From Guptibacillus hwajinpoensis (lineage in GTDB: Bacteria > Bacillota > Bacilli > Bacillales > Guptibacillaceae), in assembly GCF_029277305.1 (NCBI RefSeq), contig NZ_CP119526.1: a stretch of 64,000 nt of DNA; one strand, 5' to 3'. The position numbers were made by a program, and so were the translations under genes. Positions 42,994 to 52,774 of the stretch are shown one piece after another. Under the pieces are notes generated by a model, which was not told the DNA's origin, made no database searches, and worked only from the letters and a program-made list of their open reading frames with translations. Position 1 is the first letter of the stretch. Every line of letters starts with the position of its first letter.

Positions 42994-43085
42994 TTTTTTT
43001 AATTGAGTATTCCGTCCTCCCTAAAACTGTCGCCTCCCCCCCTCTTCTAACAGAAATATTCTCTAATCCTAGAATTCCGCAACCA

Positions 43086-43116
43086 TAAAAAAATACGGTA
43101 GAGAGATCTACCGCAT
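43086..43116 (-). terminator. Terminator after mqo
   Basis: AATGCGGTAGA/TCTACCGTATT hairpin on the minus strand followed by a run of seven T. Confidence 0.85.
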
Positions 43117-43156
43117 TCATCAGTTATTCGATTTTAAGGACTCTACGAAGAGATTA

Positions 43157-44650
43157 TTAACTATGAACCGCTTCTTTTTCATATAGTCCAAGCGTTTGTG
43201 CTGTTGAGGAATGAATTTCATCAAAGAGCTCAGGATGATTACCTATTGAGACACCATAGGAAGGAATCATTTCCTTGATTTTAGCTTCCCAATCAGATAG
43301 TTGTTGTGGGAAACACTTCTCTAATACTTCTAACATAACGTGAACAGCAGTAGAAGCTCCTGGAGAAGCCCCTAGCAAAGCAGCAACAGAGCCATCTGAA
43401 GAGCTAACTACTTCCGTTCCGAATTGAAGTGTTCCTTTGCCAGTCTCCGTGTCTTTAATAATTTGTACACGCTGGCCCGCTACCACAGTATCCCAATCTT
43501 CAAGTTTAGCTGTTGGAATGAACTCGCGAACTTCTTCCATGCGTTTTTCATCCGATAGCATAACTTGCTGAATTAAGTATTTCGTGAGTCCCATTTCTTT
43601 TAAGCCTGCCGCCATCATCGTTAGTACATTATTCGGTTTCACTGTATTAAGTAGATCCATATTTGAACCTGTTTTTAAAAACTTAGGCGAGAAGCCAGCA
43701 AAAGGTCCAAAGAGTAAGGTTTTTTCATTATTAATATACCTTGTATCGAGATGTGGAACTGACATTGGAGGAGCACCAACTTTGGCTTTGCCGTATACTT
43801 TTCCATGGTGCTGTTCAATGACTTCAGGGTTTTTACAAACCATAAAGAGTCCACTTACAGGGAATCCACCGATCTGCTTGGCCTCTGGTATACCGGTCTT
43901 TTGTAGTAACGGCAGACTGCCTCCACCACCTCCGATAAAGACAAAATCAGCAGTATGATACTCTAGTTTATCGTTAGAGTGGTCATGGACTTTCACTTCC
44001 CACACACCGTCTTTACGCTTAATATCCTCTACACTATGCTTATAGTTAATCTGAACGTTATCACTCTTCAAGTGATCAAACATGAGGCGAGTCAGCGCTC
44101 CAAAATTAACATCCGTACCAGAATCGATCTTTGTAGCTGCTATCGGTTCATCAGATGTTCGTCCCTCCATAATAAGGGGGAGCCACTCCCTTAGTTTCTC
44201 GGGATCCTCAGAGAATTCCATACCCCTAAATAACGGACTCTCTGACAACGCTTCCAATCGCTTTTTCAAAAAAGCTACATTGCTCTCACCATGTACAAGA
44301 CTCATATGGGGGAGAGGCATGATAAAATCTTGCGGGTTTGTAATCAAACCGTTCTTCACTAAATATGACCAAAACTGTCTTGATAGCTGAAATTGTTCAT
44401 TAACCTTTACAGCTTTGCTTATATCAATTGATCCATCAGTTTTCTCGGACGTATAGTTCAGCTCGCATAAAGCAGCATGGCCTGTCCCAGCATTATTCCA
44501 TTCATTCGAGCTTTCTTCTCCTGCAGAGCCTAGTTTCTCAAACACTTTAATTTCCCAATCAGGTGCTAACTCTCTAAGTAATGACCCCAAGGTTGCACTC
44601 ATAACTCCAGCACCAATTAAAATAATGTCTTTTTTTTGATTGTTACCCAT
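43157..44650 (-). CDS. mqo: Malate:quinone oxidoreductase
   Basis: FAD-dependent peripheral membrane enzyme oxidising L-malate and reducing quinone. About 497 residues, as in B. subtilis Mqo. DIILIGAGVMSATLGSLLRE (dinucleotide site, about 9-28), NEWNNAGTGHAALCELNYT (about 50), DVNFGALTRLMFDHL (about 180), FVFIGGGGGSLPLLQKTGIP (about 240) and LLGASPGASTAVHVMLEVLE (about 425). Start at MGNNQKK, with AAGGAATGG upstream; the longer reading lacks a site. Confidence 0.95.
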   Translation of the reverse strand: MGNNQKKDIILIGAGVMSATLGSLLRELAPDWEIKVFEKLGSAGEESSNEWNNAGTGHAALCELNYTSEKTDGSIDISKAVKVNEQFQLSRQFWSYLVKNGLITNPQDFIMPLPHMSLVHGESNVAFLKKRLEALSESPLFRGMEFSEDPEKLREWLPLIMEGRTSDEPIAATKIDSGTDVNFGALTRLMFDHLKSDNVQINYKHSVEDIKRKDGVWEVKVHDHSNDKLEYHTADFVFIGGGGGSLPLLQKTGIPEAKQIGGFPVSGLFMVCKNPEVIEQHHGKVYGKAKVGAPPMSVPHLDTRYINNEKTLLFGPFAGFSPKFLKTGSNMDLLNTVKPNNVLTMMAAGLKEMGLTKYLIQQVMLSDEKRMEEVREFIPTAKLEDWDTVVAGQRVQIIKDTETGKGTLQFGTEVVSSSDGSVAALLGASPGASTAVHVMLEVLEKCFPQQLSDWEAKIKEMIPSYGVSIGNHPELFDEIHSSTAQTLGLYEKEAVHS

Positions 44651-44863
44651 GATACCATTCCTTATCTCATTTATTTGTAAAAAAGAGTAGGCGCTCATGC
44701 TAAACTATCGCAAAAAGCTGGCCTCACTTAGGAACATACCTTTTTCTATCTCCATTATAACCTTATCATAGTTCGTTATCATGTTTGAAAATGAAATTTC
44801 TGCAATTATTAGATAAGTGTTGATTTTTATAAGAATTTTATAAGCAAAGACCTATTAGAAAAT

Positions 44864-44974
44864 AGCCTTTCTTAAGGACTATTGCTATAAGAGTGGATTA
44901 ATTTCCGCTCCAGTATGCTAAATGTAGTGTTATACAAATTTGTTTCAAAGACAACCATTTTTTAGAGAAGAGCC
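44864..44974. mobile_element. Decayed MITE-like element (short form, 111 bp)
   Basis: Same length and layout as 33934-34044: AGCCTTTCTTAAGGACTATTGCTA at the left (listed in part), GTGGATTAATTTCCGCT in the middle, and TTTTTTAGAGAAGAGCC at the right. The left GGCTC is damaged and no target duplication remains. Confidence 0.7.
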
Positions 44975-44978
44975 ATAC

Positions 44979-45023
44979 TAAAAAGGCAAGGAATATGTCC
45001 AATGACTTATTCCTTGCCTTTTT
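44979..45023. terminator. Terminator after rlmH
   Basis: AAAAAGGCAAGGAAT/ATTCCTTGCCTTTTT hairpin. Confidence 0.85.
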
Positions 45024-45037
45024 ACTACTTTTTTAAT

Positions 45038-45517
45038 CTATTTATGATACGGTTCCCCTCTGTTAATCTTAAAAGCCCTATAGATCTGTTCCACAAGAAT
45101 TAGCCTCATTAACTGGTGAGGGAAAGTCATTTTTGAAAAAGAGAGTGTATCATTTGCTCTCTTAAGCACATTTTCACTTAGTCCAAGAGAGCCTCCAATA
45201 ACAAATGCCACTTTACTCTTTCCATAGGTAGCAAGCTGATCCAAGTCGTGAGCAAGCTGTTCGGATGTTTTCATCTTTCCATCAATGGCAAGTGCAATCA
45301 CATGAGCATCTGGAGAGATTTTACCTAAGATTCTGTCTCCCTCTGCTTTTTTTACTTGAATCATTTCAGTTTCACTTAAATTCTCAGGAGCCTTTTCGTC
45401 GGATACTTCAATAACCTCTACCTTTGCAAAAGGACCTAAACGCTTTGTGTATTCAGCAATGCCCTGTTTTAAGTATTTCTCTTTCAATTTTCCAACCGTC
45501 ACGATACTTATGTTCAT
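45038..45517 (-). CDS. rlmH: 23S rRNA pseudouridine-1915 N3-methyltransferase
   Basis: SPOUT methyltransferase that modifies the ribosomal decoding-centre helix 69. 159 residues, the exact family length. MNISIVTVGKLKEKYLKQGI opens the protein; VIALAIDGKMKTSEQLAHD (about 93), VAFVIGGSLGLSENVLKRA (knot region, about 121) and the C-terminal HQLMRLILVEQIYRAFKI, ending GEPYHK, are diagnostic. Formerly YydA. Confidence 0.96.
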   Translation of the reverse strand: MNISIVTVGKLKEKYLKQGIAEYTKRLGPFAKVEVIEVSDEKAPENLSETEMIQVKKAEGDRILGKISPDAHVIALAIDGKMKTSEQLAHDLDQLATYGKSKVAFVIGGSLGLSENVLKRANDTLSFSKMTFPHQLMRLILVEQIYRAFKINRGEPYHK

Positions 45518-45521
45518 TTAG

Positions 45522-45612
45522 TTATCCCCACTTGTTCGCTATTTATTAAATCCACAAAAAGTGAACAGGTTATCCACAGATTTTATCCACATATACACAA
45601 TTTTTATCCACA
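45522..45612. other. DnaA-box cluster upstream of rlmH
   Basis: TTATCCACA occurs exactly three times in one direction (45570-45578, 45583-45591, 45604-45612). One-mismatch boxes are at 45522-45530 (TTATCCCCA), 45815-45823 (TTATCCACT) and inverted near 45674 (TTGTCCACA). In B. subtilis, DnaA is known to bind a cluster next to yydA (rlmH); I recall this as one of the DBC sites. Confidence 0.8.
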
Positions 45613-45627
45613 TATCGTGACCGAATA

Positions 45628-45792
45628 TTAGTTCGACACAATATATGTTGCAGTATTCTTACAGTATTCACAGGTTGTGGACAAACTGTTCTCATCTTTT
45701 TGAACCTTTTCTAACACTGGAAAATGACCCGTTTCATCAACTGCTACGTCGAGTGCTAGCTCAACATGATCTTCACAACAAAGTAATTTCAT
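45628..45792 (-). CDS. CxxH/CxxC protein (BA_5709 family)
   Basis: 54-residue protein of unknown function found beside the htrA/wal region in Bacillus. It starts MKLLCCEDHVELALDVAVDE; Cys-x-x-His at 6-9 and Cys-x-x-Cys at 41-44 should bind one zinc. GGAGGGG lies before ATG at 45792. It is too short for many gene callers. Confidence 0.82.
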   Translation of the reverse strand: MKLLCCEDHVELALDVAVDETGHFPVLEKVQKDENSLSTTCEYCKNTATYIVSN

Positions 45793-45844
45793 AGTACCCC
45801 TCCTTGTTCACTAGTTATCCACTGTGTATATTTTTTCAAAAGGA

Positions 45845-45868
45845 AACAGGAGAGTTTCCTCTCCTGTT
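45845..45868 (-). terminator. Terminator of the wal-htrA operon
   Basis: AACAGGAGAG/CTCTCCTGTT hairpin next to the stop of the protease gene. Confidence 0.7.
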
Positions 45869-45872
45869 CTTA

Positions 45873-47090
45873 TTAAGATCTTTGCTGTTGCGCTAATTTC
45901 AGGTCCACTTCTTCTTTCGTTCCTTCTCGATAAATGGTCAGTTTCACACTATCCCCAATTTTTTTCTTTGTATATAGAAACTTACGTAGTTCTATCGAGT
46001 TTTTAATTTCGTTACCATCCATTGCGGTAATCACATCCAGTTCTTTTAAACCGGCTTGATCTGCAGATGAAGTTGGAAAAACACTCATCACAACAACGCC
46101 ATAATCTATGTCCTTTGGAAGCTTTAGCGATTCACTCCAATGATAAGTTGGAATCTCAGATAGTGATTTCGTTCCAATTCCAATCTCTGGCCTTCTTACT
46201 TCGCCATAGGACTCTAGATCACTAATGATTGGCGCAGCAATATTAATTGGAATTGAGAAACCAATACCTTCTACACTCGATTGAGCAATTTTCATGGAGT
46301 TAATACCAACTAACTGTCCGGAAATGTTAATCAGTGCGCCACCGCTATTTCCTGGATTAATGGATGCATCTGTCTGAATTACGTCTGCATTCCAATCAAT
46401 CGTTCCATTTTGATCGGTATCAACGGGGAAAGAACGCTCAGGATTACTGATGATTCCCTGTGTAACAGTCCCTTCAAGGAAACCAAGAGGATTTCCAATT
46501 GCGATTGCAGGTTCACCAGGCTTCAGCGTATCTGAATCACCAAACTCTGCAACTGTTGTAACCGATTCAGAAGGGATTTTAAGAACGGCAAGATCCATTA
46601 AGGGGTCAGTGCCTACAAGCTCGGCAGGAACGCGTGTCTCGGCGTTTAAACTAATCTCAATCTGTCCTGCACCTTCGACAACGTGATTATTTGTAACAAC
46701 GAATGCCTGCTTTCCTTCTTTTTTATAAATAACACCCGATCCAGCACCAGCTTCACCATAGTCTTCAGCCCAGAAATCTGTCTTTTGCAAATTAATAACA
46801 CCAACTACAGCTTTCCCTGCGTTCTCAACTGCAGACGTAATATCATTCGTCACATCGATACTTATGTCTTTCGTCACTACACCCTGGTTGCCCACTCCGC
46901 TCTCTTCCTCAGGCTCAGGAGCAACCTCAGGAACGACTCCAAAGTCAGATAGAGCTGGAACCGTGAAAAGAATTAACAATGCGCCTAGAACAGCCCCCAG
47001 AAGGCCAGCTATAAAGGCACCTCCACGATTACCTTTCTGCTTCTTTGGTTGATTGTAATCGTCGCCATCATAATAGCCCAATTTCTTCAC
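45873..47090 (-). CDS. HtrA/DegP-type membrane serine protease (YyxA-like)
   Basis: Quality-control protease facing the cell exterior. 405 residues: cytoplasmic N-terminus, one membrane helix (AFIAGLLGAVLGALLILF, about 27-44), trypsin-like domain with His in VVTNNHVVEGA (about 135), Asp in DPLMDLAVLKI (about 167), Ser in NPGNSGGALINI (about 250), then a PDZ domain (VVMSVFPTSSADQAGLKELD). Start is GTG behind GGAAAG. It ends the wal operon, as YyxA does in B. subtilis. Confidence 0.92.
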   Translation of the reverse strand: MKKLGYYDGDDYNQPKKQKGNRGGAFIAGLLGAVLGALLILFTVPALSDFGVVPEVAPEPEEESGVGNQGVVTKDISIDVTNDITSAVENAGKAVVGVINLQKTDFWAEDYGEAGAGSGVIYKKEGKQAFVVTNNHVVEGAGQIEISLNAETRVPAELVGTDPLMDLAVLKIPSESVTTVAEFGDSDTLKPGEPAIAIGNPLGFLEGTVTQGIISNPERSFPVDTDQNGTIDWNADVIQTDASINPGNSGGALINISGQLVGINSMKIAQSSVEGIGFSIPINIAAPIISDLESYGEVRRPEIGIGTKSLSEIPTYHWSESLKLPKDIDYGVVVMSVFPTSSADQAGLKELDVITAMDGNEIKNSIELRKFLYTKKKIGDSVKLTIYREGTKEEVDLKLAQQQRS

Positions 47091-47175
47091 CTTTCCTTTC
47101 GAATAAAAAGGAGACCTGTGCGACCGCTGAAAAGTTGCTTTTAGACAAAAGATACAAAGAGCCTAATGATAGTAG

Positions 47176-47970
47176 CTATAACCTTGTTACGAGCGTTGGA
47201 TTCATAGGATCAGTATCGTATAAATCGATTTTATCTCCTATCGAAAAGCCATTTTGTTCAAGCGTCTGCTGGACAGAAAGTCTTGCCAGGTCTTTCATGT
47301 TATTATCTTTACTTAAATGGGCTAAATAAATACGCTTTGTTTGATCACCAATAACATCTGCTAGCGCAGCCCCAGCATCTTCGTTTGAGACATGACCCAT
47401 ATCCCCAAGTATTCTTCGTTTCACATTCCATGGATAACGCCCCATCATGAGCATATTAATATCGTGATTAGACTCGAAAATCATCATATCAGAGTCTCGA
47501 ATGGTCCCTTTTATACGATCACTTACATAGCCTAAATCAGTTGCAATACTTAGCTTCTTTCCTTCGTGATGAAACACATAGAACATAGGCTCGGCAGCAT
47601 CGTGGGATACACCAAAAGACTCAACATCAAGATCATCAAAAGTTTTAACGGTTTCCATATCGAAATGAAACTTCTGATCAACAGGAACTTCTCCAATGAG
47701 TCCACTCATCGCATCCCACGTCTTTGCATTTGCATAGATCGGGAGCTTATAACGCCTTGCAAATATTCCGAGACCTTTAATGTGATCACTATGTTCGTGA
47801 GTCACAAGCAACCCATCTAGATCCTTAGGATCAAGATGGGCTTTTGCGAACAATTCTTCTAATTTCTTGCCACTTAAACCAGCATCAACAAGAAGCTTAT
47901 GCTTCTCTGTACCAACATAAATGGCATTACCTGTGCTTCCGCTTGCAAGCACGCTAAATTCAAGAGACAT
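47176..47970 (-). CDS. walJ: Metallo-beta-lactamase-fold exonuclease WalJ/YycJ
   Basis: Conserved member of the Wal operon, reported to have 5'-3' exonuclease activity and to influence division timing. 264 residues. SVLASGSTGNAIYVGTEKHK opens the fold; metal site THEHSDHIKGLGIFAR (about 56), ESNHDINML (about 148), GHVSNEDAG (about 181) and LAHLSKDNN. 24 bases after walI. Confidence 0.93.
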   Translation of the reverse strand: MSLEFSVLASGSTGNAIYVGTEKHKLLVDAGLSGKKLEELFAKAHLDPKDLDGLLVTHEHSDHIKGLGIFARRYKLPIYANAKTWDAMSGLIGEVPVDQKFHFDMETVKTFDDLDVESFGVSHDAAEPMFYVFHHEGKKLSIATDLGYVSDRIKGTIRDSDMMIFESNHDINMLMMGRYPWNVKRRILGDMGHVSNEDAGAALADVIGDQTKRIYLAHLSKDNNMKDLARLSVQQTLEQNGFSIGDKIDLYDTDPMNPTLVTRL

Positions 47971-47994
47971 ACTACATTCCTCTCCTACTAACTA

Positions 47995-48897
47995 CTAATC
48001 GCCTGTGGATGATTGAGGTGTTGAAGAATCCGGATCTACGGTTTTGTCGTTACTTTCTTCTTCCTCTTCTGTATCATTGTCAGCATTTTCTTCCGTGTCG
48101 CTAAAAACCGTTTTTTCGATTGCATTAACGTAATAATACCGCAATCCAGGAAGATCATCCTTCTTATTCTCCACCACAACTCGCCATGTTGGGACAAATA
48201 CAAACGTATCCCGCTCATCTTCACTTGTCACTGTATAGTAGCCAATTGATACATCTTCGACTTTATCGTAAGCTCGAATATCTTGTTGACTAACTAATAA
48301 ACCAATCGTTTCAGAAATTGGATCAATCTTACGTTCTTTAACAATTTTCTCCAGATTTAAATACGTCTGAGTGTAAGAAACGACTTTATCATCTTCTAAC
48401 GTCACGATTACCATTCCAGAATCTTGACTGAAAAGTGGTTTATCCTCATGTGTTTCAGCAAAGTAAACAATATTAGGATCATTTGAATCTTTCCTATAGT
48501 ACTGATACTTTCCACCTTCGTATACATACGTTTCTAAGAAAATAGAATAGGCTGAAGGTGCATCTGGATCACTAATCGGAAATGGTTTTTTAAGTGTTGA
48601 GATAAGTTTCCGACCATTAAGCGTAATATCCTGACTCGTGTTCTCTTCAAGTGTCTTCTCTTCTTTATCTGTAAAGTAATGAACTTTCCCACTAATGAAA
48701 GCCATTTTCTTAGACTGAAGAGACGGATCATTATCATACGTTACATGTAAGTCTTTTAGCTGTTCATCAAGCGTAACTTGATTCTGCATCTCAAGACCAC
48801 TTATATCTGTCTGCTTTTTATATAAGTCACTTGCAAGAAAGATATTAAACACAAGGAAGGTTAGAATTAGTATTGTTTTCGTTCTATTCCAGTCCAA
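47995..48897 (-). CDS. walI: Two-component regulatory accessory protein WalI/YycI
   Basis: Membrane-anchored protein that with WalH restrains the WalK kinase. 300 residues: single N-terminal helix (TILILTFLVFNIFLASDLY, about 8-26), then an outside YycI domain. The C-terminal tail is acidic and low complexity (EENADNDTEEEEESNDKTVD), longer than usual. TTG start at 48897 behind AAGGAGGGG; the start overlaps walH by 14 bases. Confidence 0.92.
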   Translation of the reverse strand: MDWNRTKTILILTFLVFNIFLASDLYKKQTDISGLEMQNQVTLDEQLKDLHVTYDNDPSLQSKKMAFISGKVHYFTDKEEKTLEENTSQDITLNGRKLISTLKKPFPISDPDAPSAYSIFLETYVYEGGKYQYYRKDSNDPNIVYFAETHEDKPLFSQDSGMVIVTLEDDKVVSYTQTYLNLEKIVKERKIDPISETIGLLVSQQDIRAYDKVEDVSIGYYTVTSEDERDTFVFVPTWRVVVENKKDDLPGLRYYYVNAIEKTVFSDTEENADNDTEEEEESNDKTVDPDSSTPQSSTGD

Positions 48898-50260
48898 ATG
48901 CTACCCCTCCTTGTTCATTGCTGAGTGATTGAATAGGGGTCCACGTTTCGTTTAACTTAATGTACCACTGTGGAACGAGAGTGAATTCTTGGGATTGGTT
49001 AAGAGAACGATCAATCGTGAAACCGATTGTGATATTTGTTATTTCGCTTTGCTTAAAGCTCCCCTCATTCAAGAGAGATAGCACCTCATCGTAACCTGGC
49101 AACGCACGCTCATCTATTGGATGAGCGTATTGAATGTTCTTTAGCATTCGCGTATACGTACTCACTTCGTTGTTCTTAACAATCACATTAATTTCATCAA
49201 GGTCTTCAGAAGAAGAACTGAAAACAGGGTACCCTTCTGTATTTAAGCGAAATGTTATTTGATCTGTTTCATTCTTAGAGGAAGAAGCCCATTCACTAAG
49301 TAAATAATCCTCTTCGCTAAAATCATTGATGCGAAAACCGAAGTGCTTATTAATAAATCCATAAGCATTTAAAATCGGCGCTTCATTATCGACATTTGTC
49401 GTAGACGGTGGATTTTCGAACGTCATGAACTTGTTTTCTAAAAATGTTAATGTACGACTTCCATCTGTATGAACGGTTTTAATATTAAACGAGCTTTTCT
49501 CAACACGATCTTGCTCTGGAAAGAGAGCTTCTTTAAAGTTCTGTTCATTCGCTAGTTCGTCTGTGCTTACCTCATAGGTCTGTATCACTGGTTTCTGAAT
49601 AGGGATGTAGAAAACAGGCAAATCTTCTTTGACTTGAAATGACTTTGCTCTTACAACTTGCTCTTCAGTTGACGCATTCTTTATATCAGAAAAAGCAAAG
49701 TTTTCTTCATACCACTTCTTCATTCCACTAGATACTTCAACTGCTGCACGCATCCCTTGCTCGCTTGACGTATTCAAGAATATAATCTCATTATTCTCCC
49801 CTGTTGCGACTGAAGGGATAATAATCCGATCAAACTTTTCAAGTGGAATATCGTTTTTTGGAACACTAATTAGCTTCTTTAAAACATTATTTGATAGTAG
49901 AGTTGGAAAAATAAGCTCAACACTATTATCGAAATCACTTACAATCTCAAGATTGTTTTCCATCGTTAAGGATTTGATTTTCGTTCCAGAGATGAAAGTT
50001 GTGTAGAAAGGGTTAATCGTTTCCGAATTGAAAGAAGTAAAATGTTGATTGTTCTTATGATAAACGATTTGGTTCGGCTTAACGACTTGATTAATGTCAA
50101 CGTCTTCCACACCTACTGGACTTGCCTCTTTTGGATCGGTTTCTTTCTGATAGTCTGGTTCAAAGGTCCAAATCTGCCACGTTAGGAACAAACTCGTAAA
50201 CACCAGAATATTTAACAAGATTGCTTTAAAATTCTCTATACGCTTCTTTGTAATTCTCAT
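48884..50260 (-). CDS. walH: Two-component regulatory accessory protein WalH/YycH
   Basis: Second negative modulator of WalK. 458 residues: N-terminal helix (AILLNILVFTSLFLTWQIW, about 13-31) followed by the outside YycH domain. ATG overlaps the walK stop by four bases (ATGA), so translation is coupled. Confidence 0.93.
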   Translation of the reverse strand: MRITKKRIENFKAILLNILVFTSLFLTWQIWTFEPDYQKETDPKEASPVGVEDVDINQVVKPNQIVYHKNNQHFTSFNSETINPFYTTFISGTKIKSLTMENNLEIVSDFDNSVELIFPTLLSNNVLKKLISVPKNDIPLEKFDRIIIPSVATGENNEIIFLNTSSEQGMRAAVEVSSGMKKWYEENFAFSDIKNASTEEQVVRAKSFQVKEDLPVFYIPIQKPVIQTYEVSTDELANEQNFKEALFPEQDRVEKSSFNIKTVHTDGSRTLTFLENKFMTFENPPSTTNVDNEAPILNAYGFINKHFGFRINDFSEEDYLLSEWASSSKNETDQITFRLNTEGYPVFSSSSEDLDEINVIVKNNEVSTYTRMLKNIQYAHPIDERALPGYDEVLSLLNEGSFKQSEITNITIGFTIDRSLNQSQEFTLVPQWYIKLNETWTPIQSLSNEQGGVAFGLE

Positions 50261-52059
50261 TTGTCCCCGACCTCCCTTATGCGTTTATAAGGGAGCGTAA
50301 AGTAGATCGTTGTACCTTGTCCCCATTTACTCTCTGCCCATATATCACCGTGGTGAGCATGAATCATCTCTTTAGCAATGGCTAGGCCCAGCCCAGTTCC
50401 CCCAAGCTCTCTTGAACGGGCTTTGTCCACGCGATAAAATCGATCAAATATTTTTGAGAGGTTGTTTTTAGGAATTCCAACACCTTGATCACTAATGCTA
50501 ATCCTAATCTTCTTCCCGATCGTCCAACATCGGGCCGTGATTGTACCTCCTTCTGGAGAATACTTAATTGCATTCGAAATAATGTTATCCAGCACTTGTG
50601 TCATTTTGTCTTGATCTACTTTTGTATAGATCGCAACACGAGGGAGCTGTCTAACAATCTCAATATTTTCACGTTTAGACATTTCAAAACGATCAAGGAC
50701 GTGATCAAACATCTCTACAAAATCTACCTCAGTAAACTGTAATTGATATTCTTTTTTGTCCATTTTAGATAGCTGAAGCAAGTCATTTACTAAGCGAATC
50801 ATTCGCTCGGTCTCGTTCTGAGCAACACCAAGGAAACGAGGAGCAATCTCTGGGTCTTGAAGCGCTCCCTCTTGAAGAGCCTCAAGATAGCTTCTCATCG
50901 TCGTAAGAGGTGTACGCAGCTCATGTGATACATTCACAACGAATTCACGACGCTCTTGTTCAAGCTGCTCCTGCTCAGTAATATCATGCAGCACAGCTAT
51001 TAAACCATTAATAGGTCCGTCCTCTTTATGGATGATTGAAAAGTTAACACGCATGATAAATGTTTGATGATCATCGCTTAAATCTAGAATCATAGAATCA
51101 GGTCCATTATAAACATCATCCCACGTCTTATCTTCAGAAAACTGTAGGATTTGATTTAAAGAAGTACCGAGAACCGTTTCACGTGAAACGCTCATCATTT
51201 CTTCAGCACGATCGTTCATTAGAATAATCATTCCTTCTCGATCCGTTGCTATAACACCATCTGTCATATAAGCAAGTACAGAAGTTAACTTGCGCCGCTC
51301 ACCTTCTGTAATTGAATTTGCTTCCTGTAGCCTTCTTGTTAAATCATTAAAAGCGAGGGCGAGCTGACCTATTTCATCTTCACCATATACCTTTACTTTA
51401 CGTGTGAAGTCTCCACGGGCCATAACAAGAGCTTGTTTTCTCATGTCTGATATTGGACGTGTAATCGTACGTGAAATGATTATACCCAGCAAACCAGTGA
51501 GTACTAGTGCAATAAGTGCAGATTGCGCTAGAAGATTGTTCACTTGATCAGCCTGTTCGAATACCTGCTTCATGTCAGCTTGAATGTAAACTGCACCAAC
51601 TATAGAATTTGTTTCCCCTTTAATTGGGAGACTATAAGCAAAAAAACGATCTCCATCTTTATCGATAAAAATATTATTCTCTGATACTCCGTTAAGAGCA
51701 CTATTAACAAACGTATTTGTAGAGCGAGACCCCTCAACGCTTTCATCATTAAGGGTTCCTACAATTTGTCCTAACGAATTTACAACGTGAATTTGACGAA
51801 TTTCATCTTGCCTAAAATTCTCAATCAAATCATTGATTGTATTTTCTTCTTCATCACTTTTACTATTCACTTGACCGGAGGCACTATCAGCAAGTAGCTC
51901 AGCTCGATCCATAACGGATGAGATGTAATTGGTCTGAAACTGTTCTTCTAGCTTCTCATTAAAGTAAACAGAGATGAACTGAATAGCAATAAGGATGAGC
52001 AATACGTAAATGATGGCAAACTTAAAATGAATGGACTTAAAAAAACCAACCTTTCCCAT
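50257..52059 (-). CDS. walK: Sensor histidine kinase WalK/YycG
   Basis: Essential sensor that sets cell-wall hydrolase expression to match growth. 600 residues: TM1 (about 11-30), outside PAS/Cache loop, TM2 (LLAQSALIALVLTGLLGIII, about 180), HAMP, PAS (DGVIATDREGMIILMNDRAE), HisKA with phospho-His in VNVSHELRTPLTTMRSYLEA (about 385), and the ATPase part with DNIISNAIKYSPEGG and GTGLGLAIAKEM. Seven bases after walR. Confidence 0.96.
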   Translation of the reverse strand: MGKVGFFKSIHFKFAIIYVLLILIAIQFISVYFNEKLEEQFQTNYISSVMDRAELLADSASGQVNSKSDEEENTINDLIENFRQDEIRQIHVVNSLGQIVGTLNDESVEGSRSTNTFVNSALNGVSENNIFIDKDGDRFFAYSLPIKGETNSIVGAVYIQADMKQVFEQADQVNNLLAQSALIALVLTGLLGIIISRTITRPISDMRKQALVMARGDFTRKVKVYGEDEIGQLALAFNDLTRRLQEANSITEGERRKLTSVLAYMTDGVIATDREGMIILMNDRAEEMMSVSRETVLGTSLNQILQFSEDKTWDDVYNGPDSMILDLSDDHQTFIMRVNFSIIHKEDGPINGLIAVLHDITEQEQLEQERREFVVNVSHELRTPLTTMRSYLEALQEGALQDPEIAPRFLGVAQNETERMIRLVNDLLQLSKMDKKEYQLQFTEVDFVEMFDHVLDRFEMSKRENIEIVRQLPRVAIYTKVDQDKMTQVLDNIISNAIKYSPEGGTITARCWTIGKKIRISISDQGVGIPKNNLSKIFDRFYRVDKARSRELGGTGLGLAIAKEMIHAHHGDIWAESKWGQGTTIYFTLPYKRIREVGDK

Positions 52060-52066
52060 TTACGCT

Positions 52067-52774
52067 TTATTGCTCCTGTTCCGGTTCACGCATGTAATAC
52101 CCTACACCACGTCTTGTAATAATCCACGTCGGATGGCTTGCATTGTCTTCAACCTTCTCGCGCAGTCTACGCACCGTCACATCTACCGTTCTTACATCAC
52201 CAAAGTAATCATAGCCCCAAACGGTTTGAAGGAGGTGTTCCCGAGTCATAACTTGACCGATATGTTTCGATAGATAATGCAGCAGTTCAAACTCTCTATG
52301 TGTAAGCTCAATCGATTCCTCTCGCTTCGTTACGAGATAAGCATCCGGATGAATCGTTAATGCTCCTACTTTAATTAACGAATTTGTAGAAGATTCCTTC
52401 TCAGGCTCCTGCTGACGTCTTCTCAAATTGGCTTTCACACGTGCAATAAGCTCACGAGTGCTAAACGGTTTCGTTACATAGTCATCTGCCCCAAGCTCAA
52501 GCCCAAGTACTTTGTCGATCTCAGAATCCTTTGCGGTTAGCATAATAATCGGCATCTCATATTTCTTGCGGACTTCTCTACAAACTTCCATGCCATCACG
52601 CTGAGGTAGCATAATATCGAGAAGAATCATATCAGGATTCTCCTCTTCTACCTTTGCAATCGCTTCGTCACCATCGTAAGCACAAACAACGGTAAAGCCT
52701 TCTTTTTCAAGATTAAATTGCAGAATATCTGCAATTGGTTTTTCATCATCAACAACAAGAATTTTCTTGTCCAT
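52067..52774 (-). CDS. walR: Response regulator WalR/YycF
   Basis: OmpR-type regulator of wall-turnover genes. 235 residues: receiver with acidic pair in VVDDEKP, phospho-Asp in LLDIMLPQRDG (about 53) and Lys in LTAKDSE (about 102); winged helix DNA domain from about 135 (LTHREFELLHYLSKHIGQVM; VDVTVRRLREKVEDN). AAGGAG before ATG. First gene of the operon. Confidence 0.97.
   Translation of the reverse strand: MDKKILVVDDEKPIADILQFNLEKEGFTVVCAYDGDEAIAKVEEENPDMILLDIMLPQRDGMEVCREVRKKYEMPIIMLTAKDSEIDKVLGLELGADDYVTKPFSTRELIARVKANLRRRQQEPEKESSTNSLIKVGALTIHPDAYLVTKREESIELTHREFELLHYLSKHIGQVMTREHLLQTVWGYDYFGDVRTVDVTVRRLREKVEDNASHPTWIITRRGVGYYMREPEQEQ

Noticed and set aside
45873..52774. Unusual gene content in the wal operon
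   Set aside because: Order walR-walK-walH-walI-walJ-htrA with small overlaps is the standard Bacillus arrangement.
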